The position numbers and the translations under genes were made by a program. Below the pieces are notes generated by a model that searched no databases, was not told where the DNA came from, and saw only the letters and a program-made list of their open reading frames with translations. Of a stretch of DNA of 64,000 bases, positions 8,061-17,380 are shown piece after piece. This DNA comes from Hymenobacter sp. BT559 (lineage in GTDB: Bacteria; Bacteroidota; Bacteroidia; Cytophagales; Hymenobacteraceae). Each line of letters starts with the position of its first letter. Within the stretch, counting starts at the first letter, position 1. The DNA lies in NCBI RefSeq assembly GCF_016427535.1, contig NZ_JAELXV010000002.1, positions 310,001 to 374,000 on the forward strand, written 5' to 3'.

Positions 8061-8399
8061 ATGGCTGATTCTTCTCCCCTCGTTTTGCTGGAATGCCTCG
8101 TTGCGGGCACTTCCCACCGCCCCGAACTGCCCGCGCAAGAAAAGAAGCTCAAGGTGGGCCAGGCCCTGCGCCTAGAGCGCGAGGCCGATAGCAAGTACGA
8201 CGACTGGGCAGTGAAAGTCCACTCGGGCGAGGCTGGCGACAAAAGCAGCTACTGGCTCGGCTACCTGCCCGAAACTCGCAACGAAACCGTGGCGCGCCTG
8301 CTCGATGCCGGCTACCCGCTAGTAGCCCGCCTGGCGCACAAAGCCTGGGAAGACGACTGGTTGCACCTCGAAATCGAAGTATTGCTGCCGCGCGAATAA
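8061..8399 (+). CDS. HIRAN-domain protein
   Basis: The 112-residue protein matches the HIRAN domain along its whole length: CLVAGTSHRP at the start, a Leu-rich strand with LRLEREADSKYDDWAVKV, then YWLGYLPETRNETVARLLDAG and a final strand pair. In eukaryotic HLTF this domain binds DNA 3' ends; stand-alone bacterial forms are thought to act in DNA handling, but their exact role is not established. The ATG at 8061 is preferred over an in-frame TTG at 8022, because the residues before it do not fit the domain. ruvB follows on the same strand after about 100 bp. Confidence 0.85.
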   Translation: MADSSPLVLLECLVAGTSHRPELPAQEKKLKVGQALRLEREADSKYDDWAVKVHSGEAGDKSSYWLGYLPETRNETVARLLDAGYPLVARLAHKAWEDDWLHLEIEVLLPRE

Positions 8400-8504
8400 G
8401 GTTGTTTTTGCGGCCACCTAGGGAGCTTTTTGCTAACTAATTTGGTTAGCCAATAGCCCACTCCCAACGGCCAACTGACAACGAGTAATCAATCACTACC
8501 AACT

Positions 8505-9557
8505 ATGCGCGAAGCCTATCTCACCGGTAGCAACGAAAGTTTCGATGCCACCGACAAGGACATCGACAAGGCCCTGCGCCCGCTGAGTTTCGATGACTTC
8601 ACGGGCCAGGATAAGATTCTGGAAAACCTGAAGGTATTCGTGGCCGCCGCCAAGCAGCGCGGCGATGCCCTCGACCATGTGCTGCTGCACGGCCCCCCCG
8701 GCCTGGGCAAAACCACGCTCTCGCACATCATCGCCAACGAGCTGGGCGCGGGTATCAAAATGACCAGCGGCCCGGTGCTCGACAAGCCCAGCGACCTCGC
8801 CGGCCTGCTCACCAACCTAGAGCCGCACGACGTACTTTTCATCGACGAGATTCACCGCCTCAACCCCGTGGTGGAAGAGTACCTCTACTCGGCGATGGAA
8901 GACTACCGCATCGACATTATGCTCGACTCGGGCCCCAACGCCCGCTCGGTGCAGATTTCGCTGTCGCCCTTCACCCTCATCGGGGCCACCACGCGTTCGG
9001 GTATGCTCACGGCACCACTGCGTGCGCGCTTCGGTATCTCGGCCCGCCTCGAGTACTACGATTCGAAGCTGCTGACCACTATCGTGCAGCGCTCGGCCGA
9101 CATTCTGCACACGCCCATCCACGAAGATGCGGCCTACGAGATTGCCCGCCGCTCGCGCGGTACGCCCCGTATTGCCAACAACCTGCTGCGCCGCACCCGC
9201 GACTTTGCCCAGATTAAAGGCACCGGTACCATTACGCAGGACATCGCCCAGTTTGCCCTAGGTGCCCTCGATGTGGACGCCCGTGGCCTCGACGATATGG
9301 ACAAGCGTATTCTTACCACCATTATCGACAAGTTTAAGGGTGGCCCAGTGGGTATCAGCACCATCGCCACGGCAGTGGGCGAGGAAGGCGAAACTATTGA
9401 GGAAGTGTACGAGCCCTTCCTCATTCAGGAGGGCTATATCAAGCGCACGGCGCGCGGCCGCGAAGCTACCGAGGCCGCTTACCAGCACCTAGGGCGCCTG
9501 CTGCCCCAGCACTTGCGCGGCAACAATGGCGACCTGTTTAGCGAGATTACCTCCTAG
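8505..9557 (+). CDS. ruvB: Holliday junction branch migration ATPase RuvB
   Basis: The 350-residue protein carries Walker A GPPGLGKT (residues 63-70), Walker B with DEIH (114-117), the sensor [18 protein letters not shown] and the C-terminal winged helix with [10 protein letters not shown] and [17 protein letters not shown]. RuvB forms hexameric rings that, with RuvA, drive branch migration of Holliday junctions in recombinational repair. The length matches the family. ruvA and ruvC are not adjacent. A terminator hairpin follows at 9589. Confidence 0.98.
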   Translation: MREAYLTGSNESFDATDKDIDKALRPLSFDDFTGQDKILENLKVFVAAAKQRGDALDHVLLHGPPGLGKTTLSHIIANELGAGIKMTSGPVLDKPSDLAGLLTNLEPHDVLFIDEIHRLNPVVEEYLYSAMEDYRIDIMLDSGPNARSVQISLSPFTLIGATTRSGMLTAPLRARFGISARLEYYDSKLLTTIVQRSADILHTPIHEDAAYEIARRSRGTPRIANNLLRRTRDFAQIKGTGTITQDIAQFALGALDVDARGLDDMDKRILTTIIDKFKGGPVGISTIATAVGEEGETIEEVYEPFLIQEGYIKRTARGREATEAAYQHLGRLLPQHLRGNNGDLFSEITS

Positions 9558-9588
9558 GGTAGCTGTTGCTCGAAGACTGCATTCAACG

Positions 9589-9615
9589 GAACGCGCCGCC
9601 CCCAGCGGCGCGTTC
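9589..9615 (+). terminator. Terminator hairpin after ruvB
   Basis: GAACGCGCCGC and GCGGCGCGTTC form a perfect 11-bp stem with a 5-nt loop, followed by a T-rich run (TTCGTTTCTTT). Confidence 0.8.
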
Positions 9616-9649
9616 TTCGTTTCTTTGAGGTTCAATTGCCCGCTTTCTA

Positions 9650-10606
9650 ATGCTATTGCACGCCGAATGGACTCCCTACATTAAGCGCCGCGCTGCGGAG
9701 CTCGGGTTTATGGCCTGCGGTATCTCCAAGGCTGAGTTTCTGGAGGAAGAGGCGCCTAGGCTCGAAAACTGGCTCAAGCGAGGCATGAATGGCAAAATGG
9801 GCTATATGGAAAACCACTTCGACAAGCGCCTCGACCCGCGCCTGCTCGTAGACGGGGCCAAGTCCGTTATTTCGCTGCTACTCAACTACTATCCGCCCGC
9901 CGAGGACCAGCAGCCCGATGATACTCTGAAAATCAGTAAGTATGCTTACGGGCGCGACTATCATTTTGTCATCAAGGACAAGCTTAAGACGCTGCTGGCC
10001 GATATGCAAGCCAACATAGGGGAGATAGGCGGGCGCTGCTTTGTCGATTCGGCGCCGGTGCTCGATAAGGCGTGGGCGAAGAAAAGCGGCCTAGGGTGGG
10101 TCGGCAAGAATAGCAACCTCATTACGCCCGGTGCGGGCTCGTTCTATTTCATCGCCGAGCTGATAGTAGACGTAGAGCTGGAGTACGACGGGGCTATCCG
10201 CGACTACTGCGGCACGTGTACCAAGTGCCTAGACGCCTGCCCCACGCAGGCCATCACCGAGCCCTATGTAGTCGATGGTAGCAAGTGCATTAGCTACTTC
10301 ACCATCGAGCTTAAGGACCAACTCATTCCGCAAGACGTGGCGGGGCATTTTGGCAACTGGGTATTCGGCTGCGACATCTGCCAGGATGTGTGCCCCTGGA
10401 ATCGCTTCGCCAAACCCACACAGGAGCCGCAATTTCAGCCGCATCCAGACTTTAAAACGCTGTCGGCCAGCGACTGGCAAGACATTACCCACGAAGTATT
10501 TCAGGCATTGTTTCGGCAATCGGCCCTCAAGCGCACTGGCTACGAGGGCTTCAAGCGGAACATCAAATTTGTGACTGGCCAGAGCCAGCTCGACCTAGGA
10601 AGCTAG
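9650..10606 (+). CDS. queG: Epoxyqueuosine reductase QueG
   Basis: QueG makes the last step of queuosine synthesis, reducing epoxyqueuosine in the anticodon of Asp, Asn, His and Tyr tRNAs, using a cobalamin and two [4Fe-4S] clusters. Both cluster motifs are visible: Cys187, Cys190, Cys193, Cys197 ([15 protein letters not shown]) and Cys241, Cys244, Cys248 ([11 protein letters not shown]), with Cys213 also conserved. Asp133 in [13 protein letters not shown] is the proposed proton donor. The start ATG is at 9650. Its last 12 bp overlap the convergent small gene. Confidence 0.96.
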   Translation: MLLHAEWTPYIKRRAAELGFMACGISKAEFLEEEAPRLENWLKRGMNGKMGYMENHFDKRLDPRLLVDGAKSVISLLLNYYPPAEDQQPDDTLKISKYAYGRDYHFVIKDKLKTLLADMQANIGEIGGRCFVDSAPVLDKAWAKKSGLGWVGKNSNLITPGAGSFYFIAELIVDVELEYDGAIRDYCGTCTKCLDACPTQAITEPYVVDGSKCISYFTIELKDQLIPQDVAGHFGNWVFGCDICQDVCPWNRFAKPTQEPQFQPHPDFKTLSASDWQDITHEVFQALFRQSALKRTGYEGFKRNIKFVTGQSQLDLGS

Positions 10607-10807
10607 GGGAGTGCCCGCCGCCATGTGCTGGGCAAAAATACGGTTCATAACCGCCCAGTAAAGGCGGGAAAACTGCTCGTAGCACCACGTACGGAAGTCG
10701 GGTAGCTCGGCGGGCAAGACGTGGCGGAGCGCTTTACGCAGCTCTTTTTCAAACAGTACTTTGCTGAAGCTGACCTTAAGCAAGATTGTTTTCACGTAGT
10801 CTAGCAT
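10595..10807 (-). CDS. Small conserved-looking protein, function unknown
   Basis: Starting at the ATG at 10807 gives 70 residues: [20 protein letters not shown] followed by [15 protein letters not shown] and a [11 protein letters not shown] segment. It is basic, probably helical and cytoplasmic. A longer frame to 10873 would add an unlikely Pro/Ser-rich N-terminus. A TATATTTG box lies upstream at 10936-10943. The 3' end overlaps queG by 12 bp on the opposite strand. Confidence 0.6.
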   Translation of the reverse strand: MLDYVKTILLKVSFSKVLFEKELRKALRHVLPAELPDFRTWCYEQFSRLYWAVMNRIFAQHMAAGTPLAS

Positions 10808-11191
10808 GGGGGTGGGAGAGGAGGTTAATAGGAGAACAGGAAAAGAAACGCACTGCGGCCACCTTGTACGCAAAAACAGCGTCCTAGGCCATATTTCTGG
10901 TTGCTTTAAGGTTTAAGCAGTTGGGAATCGCTACTCAAATATATTCAAAAAAATTCTTGTTTGAGGCATGGACAATATTAAGCAATTGCTTCAAGCAGAA
11001 CGTTATCCGTGGAAAGCCAAGTTCATCGTGCTAATAAAGAGATAGTGCAATCGTTTGCAGTTAAGATTCAATAATTTTTCGCAAACGTGATAGTAGCTCA
11101 GTCTTGGCGGCTGAGAGATACTTAGTAGTGAAAGGGACAGCTCTCTAAGGAGCATTCCTTACCAAGGCTACTGCTAAGGTAATTGCACAAG
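10808..11191. other. AT-richer intergenic region between two minus-strand genes
   Basis: It holds a minus-strand TATATTTG box (10936-10943) that could start the 70-residue gene with a leader of about 120 nt. The sequence is clearly less GC-rich than the surrounding genes. No open frame with coding character is seen. A tRNA-like GTAGCTCAG and a CTGAGA word occur but do not belong to a foldable tRNA or TPP riboswitch. Confidence 0.4.
10936..10943 (-). promoter_or_regulatory. Minus-7 box for the 70-residue gene
   Basis: CAAATATA on the plus strand is TATATTTG on the minus strand, a full TAnnTTTG match. Confidence 0.4.
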
Positions 11192-11221
11192 AAAAGGGCA
11201 GCCTTGTAGGGCTGCCCTTTT
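11192..11221 (-). terminator. Terminator after the ferritin-like cluster
   Basis: AAAAGGGCAGCC and GGCTGCCCTTTT form a perfect 12-bp stem with a 6-nt loop, with T-runs on both strands. It follows the last ferritin-like gene by 26 bp. Confidence 0.9.
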
Positions 11222-11247
11222 GAACATTGGCTATTCGTTGCTCTGGA

Positions 11248-12225
11248 CTAGAGGTAAACGCTGAATAGGTTGTTGCCAGTCACCACAAACAAATTGGCGA
11301 TGGTTGCTACCGTTTTCACGTCTAGGCCTTCATCGAATGCTTCGGAGAAAGCTGTAGTCGGGAAGCCCGAGAAAGCGGGGCTGGTGCTGGTAGTAAGTGT
11401 TACACCACCTTGCACGTTGTTATCCTCAGCCAGGTAGGTAACATTGGCTGCAGTGCCTGCACCGCTGCTGTTGCCAGCGCCATAAATGGCGTTGGTAGTA
11501 CCTGGTACAGCACCGCCGCCATCGGTACCCGAAACCCAGCTCTTAGGAGCGGAGCTATAAGGCGAAACTGCAACACCCTGCGAGGGAGTAGAGTTATTAG
11601 CTCCAGCCCGACGCATAGCCCGGATGTGCGACGCGTGGCGCGCCTCTACCGAGTGAATGTTGAGAGCCGCCGTCAATACGGTTTTGTTGGCCATAACCGA
11701 AGAAATAGGAGCTGCGCCTTTATAAGCACGCACACCAGTATCCTCAAACGACTGCGCTAGAGCTAGGTATGTAACAGGGTTGGTGCGATAGTCGCTGAAA
11801 GGACCCGTAGCCGTGCCTTTGCCACCAGAGAAGTCAAATGCTGCTGCGGTTGGGTCATTAATAGCTGCCGAGCCTAGTACGCCTCTCAGAAATTTTACGT
11901 GGTTGGCTTCGTCGGTAGCAATCAGGCTCAGGGCGCTCGCATTTACCGAGCTCAGGCCCGTTAGCGCTGTGCGCTGCTGGTAGAAGTACATTTCGAGGTA
12001 CTCTAACCGCAGAGCGAAATTCAATACATCATTCACAGCCAGGCTACCAGGCGTCTGGGCGTAGGCTTTATTGAAAACTGCGCCCACAAATAGAGGTAGG
12101 GCAGCAGCAGTCAGCTTTTGGCCCACGCCGCTCATGTGCTTGAAAATAGAGCGGCGCGAATCGAGGCGGCCGTAAACTTCGGGGTCAACTTTCTCTATTT
12201 CAGAGAGGATATCAAAAAAATTCAT
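11248..12225 (-). CDS. Ferritin-like domain protein, second copy of type B
   Basis: The 325-residue protein shows the four-helix ferritin-like (Ferritin_2 type) core: helix 1 with RLEYLEMYFYQQ, helix 2 with ATDEANHVKFLRGVLG, helix 3 with SFEDTGVRAYKG and helix 4 with NIHSVEARHASHIR. These Glu and His positions are candidate di-metal ligands. An N-terminal helix with SRRSIFKHMSGVGQKL precedes a hydrophobic segment ending near AYAQT, a possible Tat-like or anchor signal. The C-terminal third is Gly/Ser/Thr-rich and ends with FSEAFDEGLDV. It follows its type A partner by 47 bp and pairs with it as in the copy at 13454-15292. The family has no assigned function; iron or redox protection is an inference. 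Confidence 0.85.
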   Translation of the reverse strand: MNFFDILSEIEKVDPEVYGRLDSRRSIFKHMSGVGQKLTAAALPLFVGAVFNKAYAQTPGSLAVNDVLNFALRLEYLEMYFYQQRTALTGLSSVNASALSLIATDEANHVKFLRGVLGSAAINDPTAAAFDFSGGKGTATGPFSDYRTNPVTYLALAQSFEDTGVRAYKGAAPISSVMANKTVLTAALNIHSVEARHASHIRAMRRAGANNSTPSQGVAVSPYSSAPKSWVSGTDGGGAVPGTTNAIYGAGNSSGAGTAANVTYLAEDNNVQGGVTLTTSTSPAFSGFPTTAFSEAFDEGLDVKTVATIANLFVVTGNNLFSVYL

Positions 12226-12272
12226 GGCAATAGCAAAATGGGAATGGAAGAAATGGGGTACTTCGGCGCGGC

Positions 12273-13004
12273 TTAGCCTAGGCCAGAAACATTGAGCTTC
12301 GAGCCATCAGCCAGGAATGTGTTAGCCGTAGCTACTACCACAGAGGGAGCCTTTGACATTTCAAGGCTATTGCCAGCGATGTCGACAATGTCACTGCCCA
12401 CGAAATCGCCTTCCTTAACCAAGTCGCGAATGATAGCGGCGTGGCGCGCCTCTATCGAAACAATCTTGCCAGCAATGTACAAGTACTGCGGCGTCGTAAT
12501 ATATTGACCTGCACCGTTATAGGCGGCCACCCCTAGGTCTTCGAAAGCCTTGGCAGTAGCCAGTACCGAAGACTTGCTGCTGAATGTGCCAGCAGGGTAC
12601 ACAGTAGTCAGAGGCTTGATGGGGGTAGCACCGGCAGCCGTAATGGCAGCCTTAAAGAAATCGCGGTGAATAACCTCGTGGTAGTAGAGGTCGTCCAGAA
12701 TCTGTTTTTCGGCGGCAGTTGCGGAGCTAGTGTAGTAAGAGCCCATACGTACCTGCGTGTAGAAGTCAGCCTCGAGCTGCTCCAATGCATACGCGTAGTT
12801 CAGAACGCCTACGTCGCCAGTGCCCACATTCACCATGCCGGGCATGTTGTTATTGTCGTCTTTGCAGCCGGCTAGCACCAGGGCCGTAGCCCCTGCCGTA
12901 GCACCAGCATACATGAAGAACGAGCGCCGCTTAATGGGCGTGTACAGCGGCTGGTCTAGATTGGCCTCGGGAGCCTGAGGACCGGAGAGGGTTTTGTGGG
13001 ACAT
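12273..13004 (-). CDS. Ferritin-like lipoprotein, second copy of type A
   Basis: The 243-residue protein has a twin-arginine-type leader (KRRSFFMYAGATAG) ending in a lipobox LAGC, so it is probably a lipoprotein exported already folded. The mature part is one ferritin-like bundle: ALEQLEADFYTQ, HEVIHRDFF, FEDLGVAAYNG and SIEARHAAIIRDL, with Glu/His in the expected di-metal places. It is closely similar to the gene at 14477-15292, the leader being nearly identical. Type B follows after 47 bp, so they are cotranscribed and may form a complex. Confidence 0.87.
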   Translation of the reverse strand: MSHKTLSGPQAPEANLDQPLYTPIKRRSFFMYAGATAGATALVLAGCKDDNNNMPGMVNVGTGDVGVLNYAYALEQLEADFYTQVRMGSYYTSSATAAEKQILDDLYYHEVIHRDFFKAAITAAGATPIKPLTTVYPAGTFSSKSSVLATAKAFEDLGVAAYNGAGQYITTPQYLYIAGKIVSIEARHAAIIRDLVKEGDFVGSDIVDIAGNSLEMSKAPSVVVATANTFLADGSKLNVSGLG

Positions 13005-13339
13005 GGGAAAATGGGTAAAGAGAAGATGAAATGGGCTGGCGACCCGCGAGAAAATAAGCTGAAGATGAAGGCCTGTACGCTACGTGGATATACTTAGATA
13101 CGCTTCGGTTAAATCAATTTTTGGCGTGCCTAATGTTGAGCTTGTTTTTCAGCTATTTATCCTGTGATGGCTAAGCGGAAATGCTAATTTTTAAGATGAA
13201 TTAGCGAGATAGGTAGCTTACCGCCGGGCTTGTAAACCACCTACGAAAGCTAGACGCTAGCTGGATTTTGGAGCGTAGGATTATTCTGGTAATTCTTCAC
13301 TAGTCTTGAACTGCTGCCAAGTACCTAGGGCATAAAAAA
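13005..13339. other. Spacer between the two ferritin-like cassettes
   Basis: This AT-richer stretch (to the terminator at 13340) must hold the promoter of the second cassette. No clear TAnnTTTG box, repeat or open frame was recognised on either strand. Confidence 0.3.
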
Positions 13340-13369
13340 AGAGCCGCTTCCAATAAAGGAAGCGGCTCT
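13340..13369 (-). terminator. Terminator after the first ferritin-like cassette
   Basis: AGAGCCGCTTCC and GGAAGCGGCTCT form a perfect 12-bp stem with a 6-nt loop; on the minus strand a run of seven T follows. It separates the two cassettes into two transcripts. Confidence 0.9.
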
Positions 13370-13453
13370 CAATACAAGAATCGTAATAGGTAACTAATTT
13401 AAAGCTAGTGCTTTTTGAGCAAAATGCTGCAGCGCTTGGCTTGTTTCAAACTA

Positions 13454-14434
13454 CTAGAAAGTTTGTTGAAACAAGCCCTTGAGTTTGCCAGCAGCAGAAG
13501 TGAAATTTAGCGCAATAGTCTGCACCGTGCCCGGGTCGAGCGGCTCATCGAAGGCCTCTGATACAGCCTCAGCCGAGTACGTACCACTCACCAAGGGTAT
13601 GCCTGCCTGCGAGGTGTTGCTATCGGCGGGGTAAGTGCCGGCTGGGTTGCCAGCGCCATAAACCGCGCTGGCCGGCTTAGAATTGTTGGGTGCGGTAGGG
13701 CCGCCGTTGTCAATGAGGTTAATCCAGCTTTTGGGCGCGTTATCATAGGGCGATACGGCCGCGGCCGTGGCAGTGCCTATTGCGTTGGCGGCGATGGCGC
13801 GGCGCACGGTGCGAAAGTGCGAGTTGTGGCGTGCTTCGACCGAGTGAATGTTGAGGGCAGCCTCCAGAATATCTTTAGTGCCTGTGGTGTTCAGCGTAGG
13901 TGCGCCGCCTTTGTATGCCCGCTGGCCTACGTCGGAGAACGCCTGTCCCGCGGCAAAAAAGAGCGCTCCGTTAGCATTGCCGGCGCCATTGGGTACGAGG
14001 GCCGAAGCCATGGGGCCCACCCCTGAGCCGCCACCGCCCGAGTAGTCGAAGTCAGAAACTAGATAAGATGGTGCATTAGTACCTAGCACCCCGCGCAGGG
14101 CGCTAATGTGGCCAGCCTCATCGTTGCGGATGGTCGTGATACCATTCGTTTCCGAAGACGGAATCAGCCCCGAGGTATTGAGTGCGGTGTTATAGAAATG
14201 GAACTCTAGGTACTCGAGCTGCAAGGCCAGCGTGAGTACCTTCTGCACCGGGTCAGTAACGGTCTGGCCGTATGCACGGTTGAAGAACGAAGCTAGGATA
14301 GCAGGTACAGCGGCGGCGGTCACTTTCTTACCTGCATGTCCTAGGTACTTAAACGCCTGGCGACGGGGGTTAATGCGGTCCAGGAACTCGGGGTCGGCCT
14401 GCTCCAGGTCGGAAATTAGTTTGAAAAGATTCAT
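13454..14434 (-). CDS. Ferritin-like domain protein, first copy of type B
   Basis: The 326-residue protein shares the layout of the gene at 11248: N-terminal NPRRQAFKYLGHAGKKVTAA, a hydrophobic stretch ending near AYGQT, then LQLEYLEFHFYNT, NDEAGHISALRGVLG, AFSDVGQRAYKG and NIHSVEARHNSHFR, and a tail with AVSEAFDEPLDPGTVQ. In helix 3 the Glu of FEDTG is replaced by Ser (FSDVG), so one candidate metal ligand is lost in this copy. It is 42 bp downstream of its type A partner. Confidence 0.85.
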   Translation of the reverse strand: MNLFKLISDLEQADPEFLDRINPRRQAFKYLGHAGKKVTAAAVPAILASFFNRAYGQTVTDPVQKVLTLALQLEYLEFHFYNTALNTSGLIPSSETNGITTIRNDEAGHISALRGVLGTNAPSYLVSDFDYSGGGGSGVGPMASALVPNGAGNANGALFFAAGQAFSDVGQRAYKGGAPTLNTTGTKDILEAALNIHSVEARHNSHFRTVRRAIAANAIGTATAAAVSPYDNAPKSWINLIDNGGPTAPNNSKPASAVYGAGNPAGTYPADSNTSQAGIPLVSGTYSAEAVSEAFDEPLDPGTVQTIALNFTSAAGKLKGLFQQTF

Positions 14435-14476
14435 GATACTAGCAATGCAATGAATGAGAAAAGGGAGCAGGCTGGC

Positions 14477-15292
14477 CTAGCTAAAGCTGGAGGCTGACAG
14501 CTTGGAGCCACTGGCTAAGTAGTTGTTGACAGAGTTGAGCACATCCTGCGGCTTGCGCGAGCGCTCGGCACCGGCTACCGGGTTGCCATTGCCGGGCGTG
14601 AGGCTGGGCGTGCCAGCACCGGTGTAGGCGGTAGTAGCATTGGCGGGCAGGGTAGGCGAGAAAGTATTCACCACATCGCTGCTAACGAAGCTATTATAGG
14701 TAATCATGTCGCGGATAAGAGCGGCGTGGCGCGCTTCTACCGACACAATTTTACCAGCTAGCGCCAGAAAGGCATTGTTACTGAGGTAGCGTCCGGCGCC
14801 ATTATAGGCCGCCACGCCGGTGTCTTCGAAAGTGCGAGCCGCCGTAAGGATGCCGTTGAGGCTGGCGAAGTCGATGCTTGAGAAGTCGGGTTTGAGGTCC
14901 TGGAGCGGCGTGATGCTATTGGCCGTTAGGGCGCCTCTCAGGAAGTCGCGGTGAATAGCCTCGTGCAGGGCTAGGTCATCAAACACCTGCTTGATAGCCG
15001 CCGGCGTGCCCGACGCCGTGTAGTAAGCGCTAGTGCGAACCTGCGCGTAGAAAGCAGCTTCGAGCTGCTCTAGGGCATAGGCGTAGTTAAGAATGCCGCC
15101 ATCGCCCGAGCCTACATCTATTCTGGATGGGTCGTTATTATCATCATCTTTGCAGCCGGCTAGCACCAAGGCAGTTGCCCCAGCCGTAGCCCCGGCATAC
15201 ATAAAAAACGAGCGGCGCTTAATGGGCGTGTAGAGTGGCCGGTCGAGGCCAGTTTCGTGTGGCTGCGAGCCAGGGGAAACGTTGTGGGACAT
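14477..15292 (-). CDS. Ferritin-like lipoprotein, first copy of type A
   Basis: The 271-residue protein has the same leader as the 12273 gene (KRRSFFMYAGATAG and a lipobox LAGC) and the same ferritin-like motifs: ALEQLEAAFYAQ, HEAIHRDFLRG, FEDTGVAAYNG and SVEARHAALIRDM. It carries an extra Gly/Asn/Pro-rich segment near residues 215-250 that the second copy lacks. It is the first gene of the first cassette. No close promoter box was identified upstream. Confidence 0.87.
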   Translation of the reverse strand: MSHNVSPGSQPHETGLDRPLYTPIKRRSFFMYAGATAGATALVLAGCKDDDNNDPSRIDVGSGDGGILNYAYALEQLEAAFYAQVRTSAYYTASGTPAAIKQVFDDLALHEAIHRDFLRGALTANSITPLQDLKPDFSSIDFASLNGILTAARTFEDTGVAAYNGAGRYLSNNAFLALAGKIVSVEARHAALIRDMITYNSFVSSDVVNTFSPTLPANATTAYTGAGTPSLTPGNGNPVAGAERSRKPQDVLNSVNNYLASGSKLSASSFS

Positions 15293-15753
15293 AAAAAGAA
15301 AAGGAAAAAAATGAATGAGGAGCTAGAGCGTGCCACCCGCGTAGCAAGGCTGCCTACTGCACCGAGCGGTGGCATTTCTACGGTGGGCCTTAGGGGAAGA
15401 TGCTCGGCAAGCGGCTTGTAAAACAGCTTCTTGCCTCTGCCGCAGCCGCAAGCGGCTAGCCTAAAAAACTTGTGGCATGCGCATTAGAGCTGCCTATAGA
15501 AGAGGTAGTCGAGAAGCGGCCACCCGCGCTAGTACCTGTGCGCCAACCAAAAAATAGGTATTTTCCCTAGCGAAATACGTAGGCTTTGGAGGGCTCCTGC
15601 TGCCGATACTGCTGGCCAGTTGGCGGCCGCTACAAAGCGCTAGGCTATAGGGCCCGCGCCAAAAACTTAGCTTCAAAAGCCGCCCCGGTTAGTACCGGTC
15701 GCCCGGACCGGCGAACTTTGCGGCCGTTACGGACTTCTGGTGAGTAGAAACTT
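15293..15753. other. Divergent intergenic region between ferritin cassette and batD
   Basis: About 460 bp that must hold promoters in both directions. A near-box GAACTTTG lies at 15713-15720, 34 bp before the batD start. No repeats or coding frames with normal codon use were recognised. Confidence 0.35.
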
Positions 15754-17253
15754 TTGACTAAGTGCGCTTTTTTTGGCCCGCAAGGCCTCGGCTGGCTACT
15801 GTGCTTGTTGCTACTGTGCAGCAGTGGGGTACCCGCGCGCGCCCAGCAGCCAGCCCCTGCCACTGAGGTCGAGCTAGTGCCCGGGCCCGCCGTAATACCA
15901 CTCACGGCCACCTACTCGCTGGGCGTGCGGGTGCGTGGGGCAGCTATCACCAGCCACTCAGAGTTTCCAGAGCTTGAGGGCTTTCGCAAGGCAGGCCTCA
16001 CCAAAACCACTGCCACCCGGCTGGTAGCGGGCCGCGGCAGCGTGGCCGAGCTCACGCTAACCCAGCGCTACGCTCCTTACAGCGAGGGCACGTACCAGAT
16101 TCCGGCCTTCGACCTAACTGTGAATGGCCAAGTGCTGCACAGCCCCGGCGGCCGGGTGCGCGTGGCCGCTGCCCCAGCTACGGCGCCCCTCACCGATGCC
16201 ACCGTGGGTGCCGGGCAGGGGGTGGGGTCGCTCGACCAGCTCCTAGGTAAGCCCAAGCCTAAGTACTTCTACGAGCCGCCCGACCATGCCTCATTAGCGC
16301 TGGAAGCCAGCCAGAATAAGGTGTTTGTGGGCGAAGGCGTGCGGGTGGCGCTGTACCTCTACCTGCAGCCCGCCGACCAGGCGGTGCTCAATTTCTACAA
16401 CTTTACAGAGCAACTGCCCGAGCTAGTGCGCCAGCTGCGCCAGCCTACGGCCTGGGAAGTACCCGCTGCCGAAACCGCTATTGTGCCTGATACTGTGCGC
16501 CGGGGTGGGGCGGTGTACCTGCGCTTTCGACTGGCCGAAACTACCTATTACCCGCTTACGGCGCAGGAGCTGCGCTTCCCGCCGCTGGCCTTGGTGATGA
16601 CCAAGTTTAAGCTGCTGAAAAAGCCGCAGCCGGGCGAAGAAGAAAAGCTAGCCTTTTATAAAACCTACACGGCCCCGGCCGTGCGCGTGGCGGTGCGCCC
16701 GCTGCCCGCGCGGCCCGGGGCGCCCGCTGGCTCCGTACCCGTGGGGCACTACACGCTGCACGAAGGCGTGAGCGGTGTGCGCTTCCGAACGGGTGAGGCA
16801 TTTGTGTACACGTTTGGGGTAGAAGGCGCGGGCAATACCTCGGCACTGGTGCTGCCCACGCCCCGCTCGACCGACCGGCTGGAGGTATATGGCCCTGATA
16901 TCAAAGAGGAAAAGCTGCCCGATGGCACCCCGCGCAAGAGCTTTCGCTACCGATTGGTGCCGCATCAGCCGGGCGTACTGGCTCTGGATAGCCTGTTTCG
17001 ATTGGTGTTTTTCGACCCCACTACTTCCCGCTACGATACCTTGTGCCCCGAACTCCGGCCCGAGGTGCGCGGCGTAGCCCGCCCCATCGCCGCCGCCAAC
17101 CCGGCCGAAGACCCTTTCTACGGCCCGGCCCTAGGTCGTGCCGACAGCCAGCTGCAGCCCCTCGACGTGTATCAGGATGTGCGCCGCTACGCGGGCTGGC
17201 TGCTGGGGGCGCTGCTGGTAGTGGCGGCCGTAGGCTGGTGGCGCAGTAGCTAA
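15754..17253 (+). CDS. batD: BatD-family protein
   Basis: The 499-residue protein has a signal peptide (LLCLLLLCSSGVPARAQQ), a long beta-rich periplasmic region with the BatD hallmarks (an N-terminal LGVRV then GFRKAGLTKTT and GTYQIPAFDLTVNG) and a C-terminal membrane helix (WLLGALLVVAAVGWW) with a very short cytoplasmic tail. BatD proteins usually stand with von Willebrand-factor proteins BatA/BatB, linked to oxygen tolerance and envelope stress; here no other bat gene is adjacent. The TTG at 15754 is the earliest possible start because a TAG lies three codons upstream. Confidence 0.85.
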   Translation: MTKCAFFGPQGLGWLLCLLLLCSSGVPARAQQPAPATEVELVPGPAVIPLTATYSLGVRVRGAAITSHSEFPELEGFRKAGLTKTTATRLVAGRGSVAELTLTQRYAPYSEGTYQIPAFDLTVNGQVLHSPGGRVRVAAAPATAPLTDATVGAGQGVGSLDQLLGKPKPKYFYEPPDHASLALEASQNKVFVGEGVRVALYLYLQPADQAVLNFYNFTEQLPELVRQLRQPTAWEVPAAETAIVPDTVRRGGAVYLRFRLAETTYYPLTAQELRFPPLALVMTKFKLLKKPQPGEEEKLAFYKTYTAPAVRVAVRPLPARPGAPAGSVPVGHYTLHEGVSGVRFRTGEAFVYTFGVEGAGNTSALVLPTPRSTDRLEVYGPDIKEEKLPDGTPRKSFRYRLVPHQPGVLALDSLFRLVFFDPTTSRYDTLCPELRPEVRGVARPIAAANPAEDPFYGPALGRADSQLQPLDVYQDVRRYAGWLLGALLVVAAVGWWRSS

Positions 17254-17366
17254 GGGCAATGAGCAATAAACAAGGGGTAGTGAGCAGCCCAACCATACTG
17301 TCTGCTACTTCGCATTGTTACTTGCCCATTGCCCTTGGACTTAGCTGCTCATTGTTCATTATTACT
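17253..17366. repeat. Imperfect inverted repeats with CAATGAGCAA words
   Basis: AGGGCAATGAGCAA near 17253 pairs with TTGCCCATTGCCCT near 17322-17335, and GAGCAGC pairs with GCTGCTC; the words GCTCATTGTTCATTATTACTTGCTCATT then repeat before aroC. It fills the batD-aroC gap and resembles the word-repeat hairpin at 7906-7975 in style but not in sequence. Confidence 0.5.
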
Positions 17367-17380
17367 TGCTCATTCTTAAA

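Noticed and set aside
11085..11130. tRNA-like GTAGCTCAG and TPP-riboswitch-like CTGAGA words
   Set aside because: No acceptor stem, anticodon arm or T-arm can be formed around GTAGCTCAG, and the other TPP riboswitch motifs are missing.
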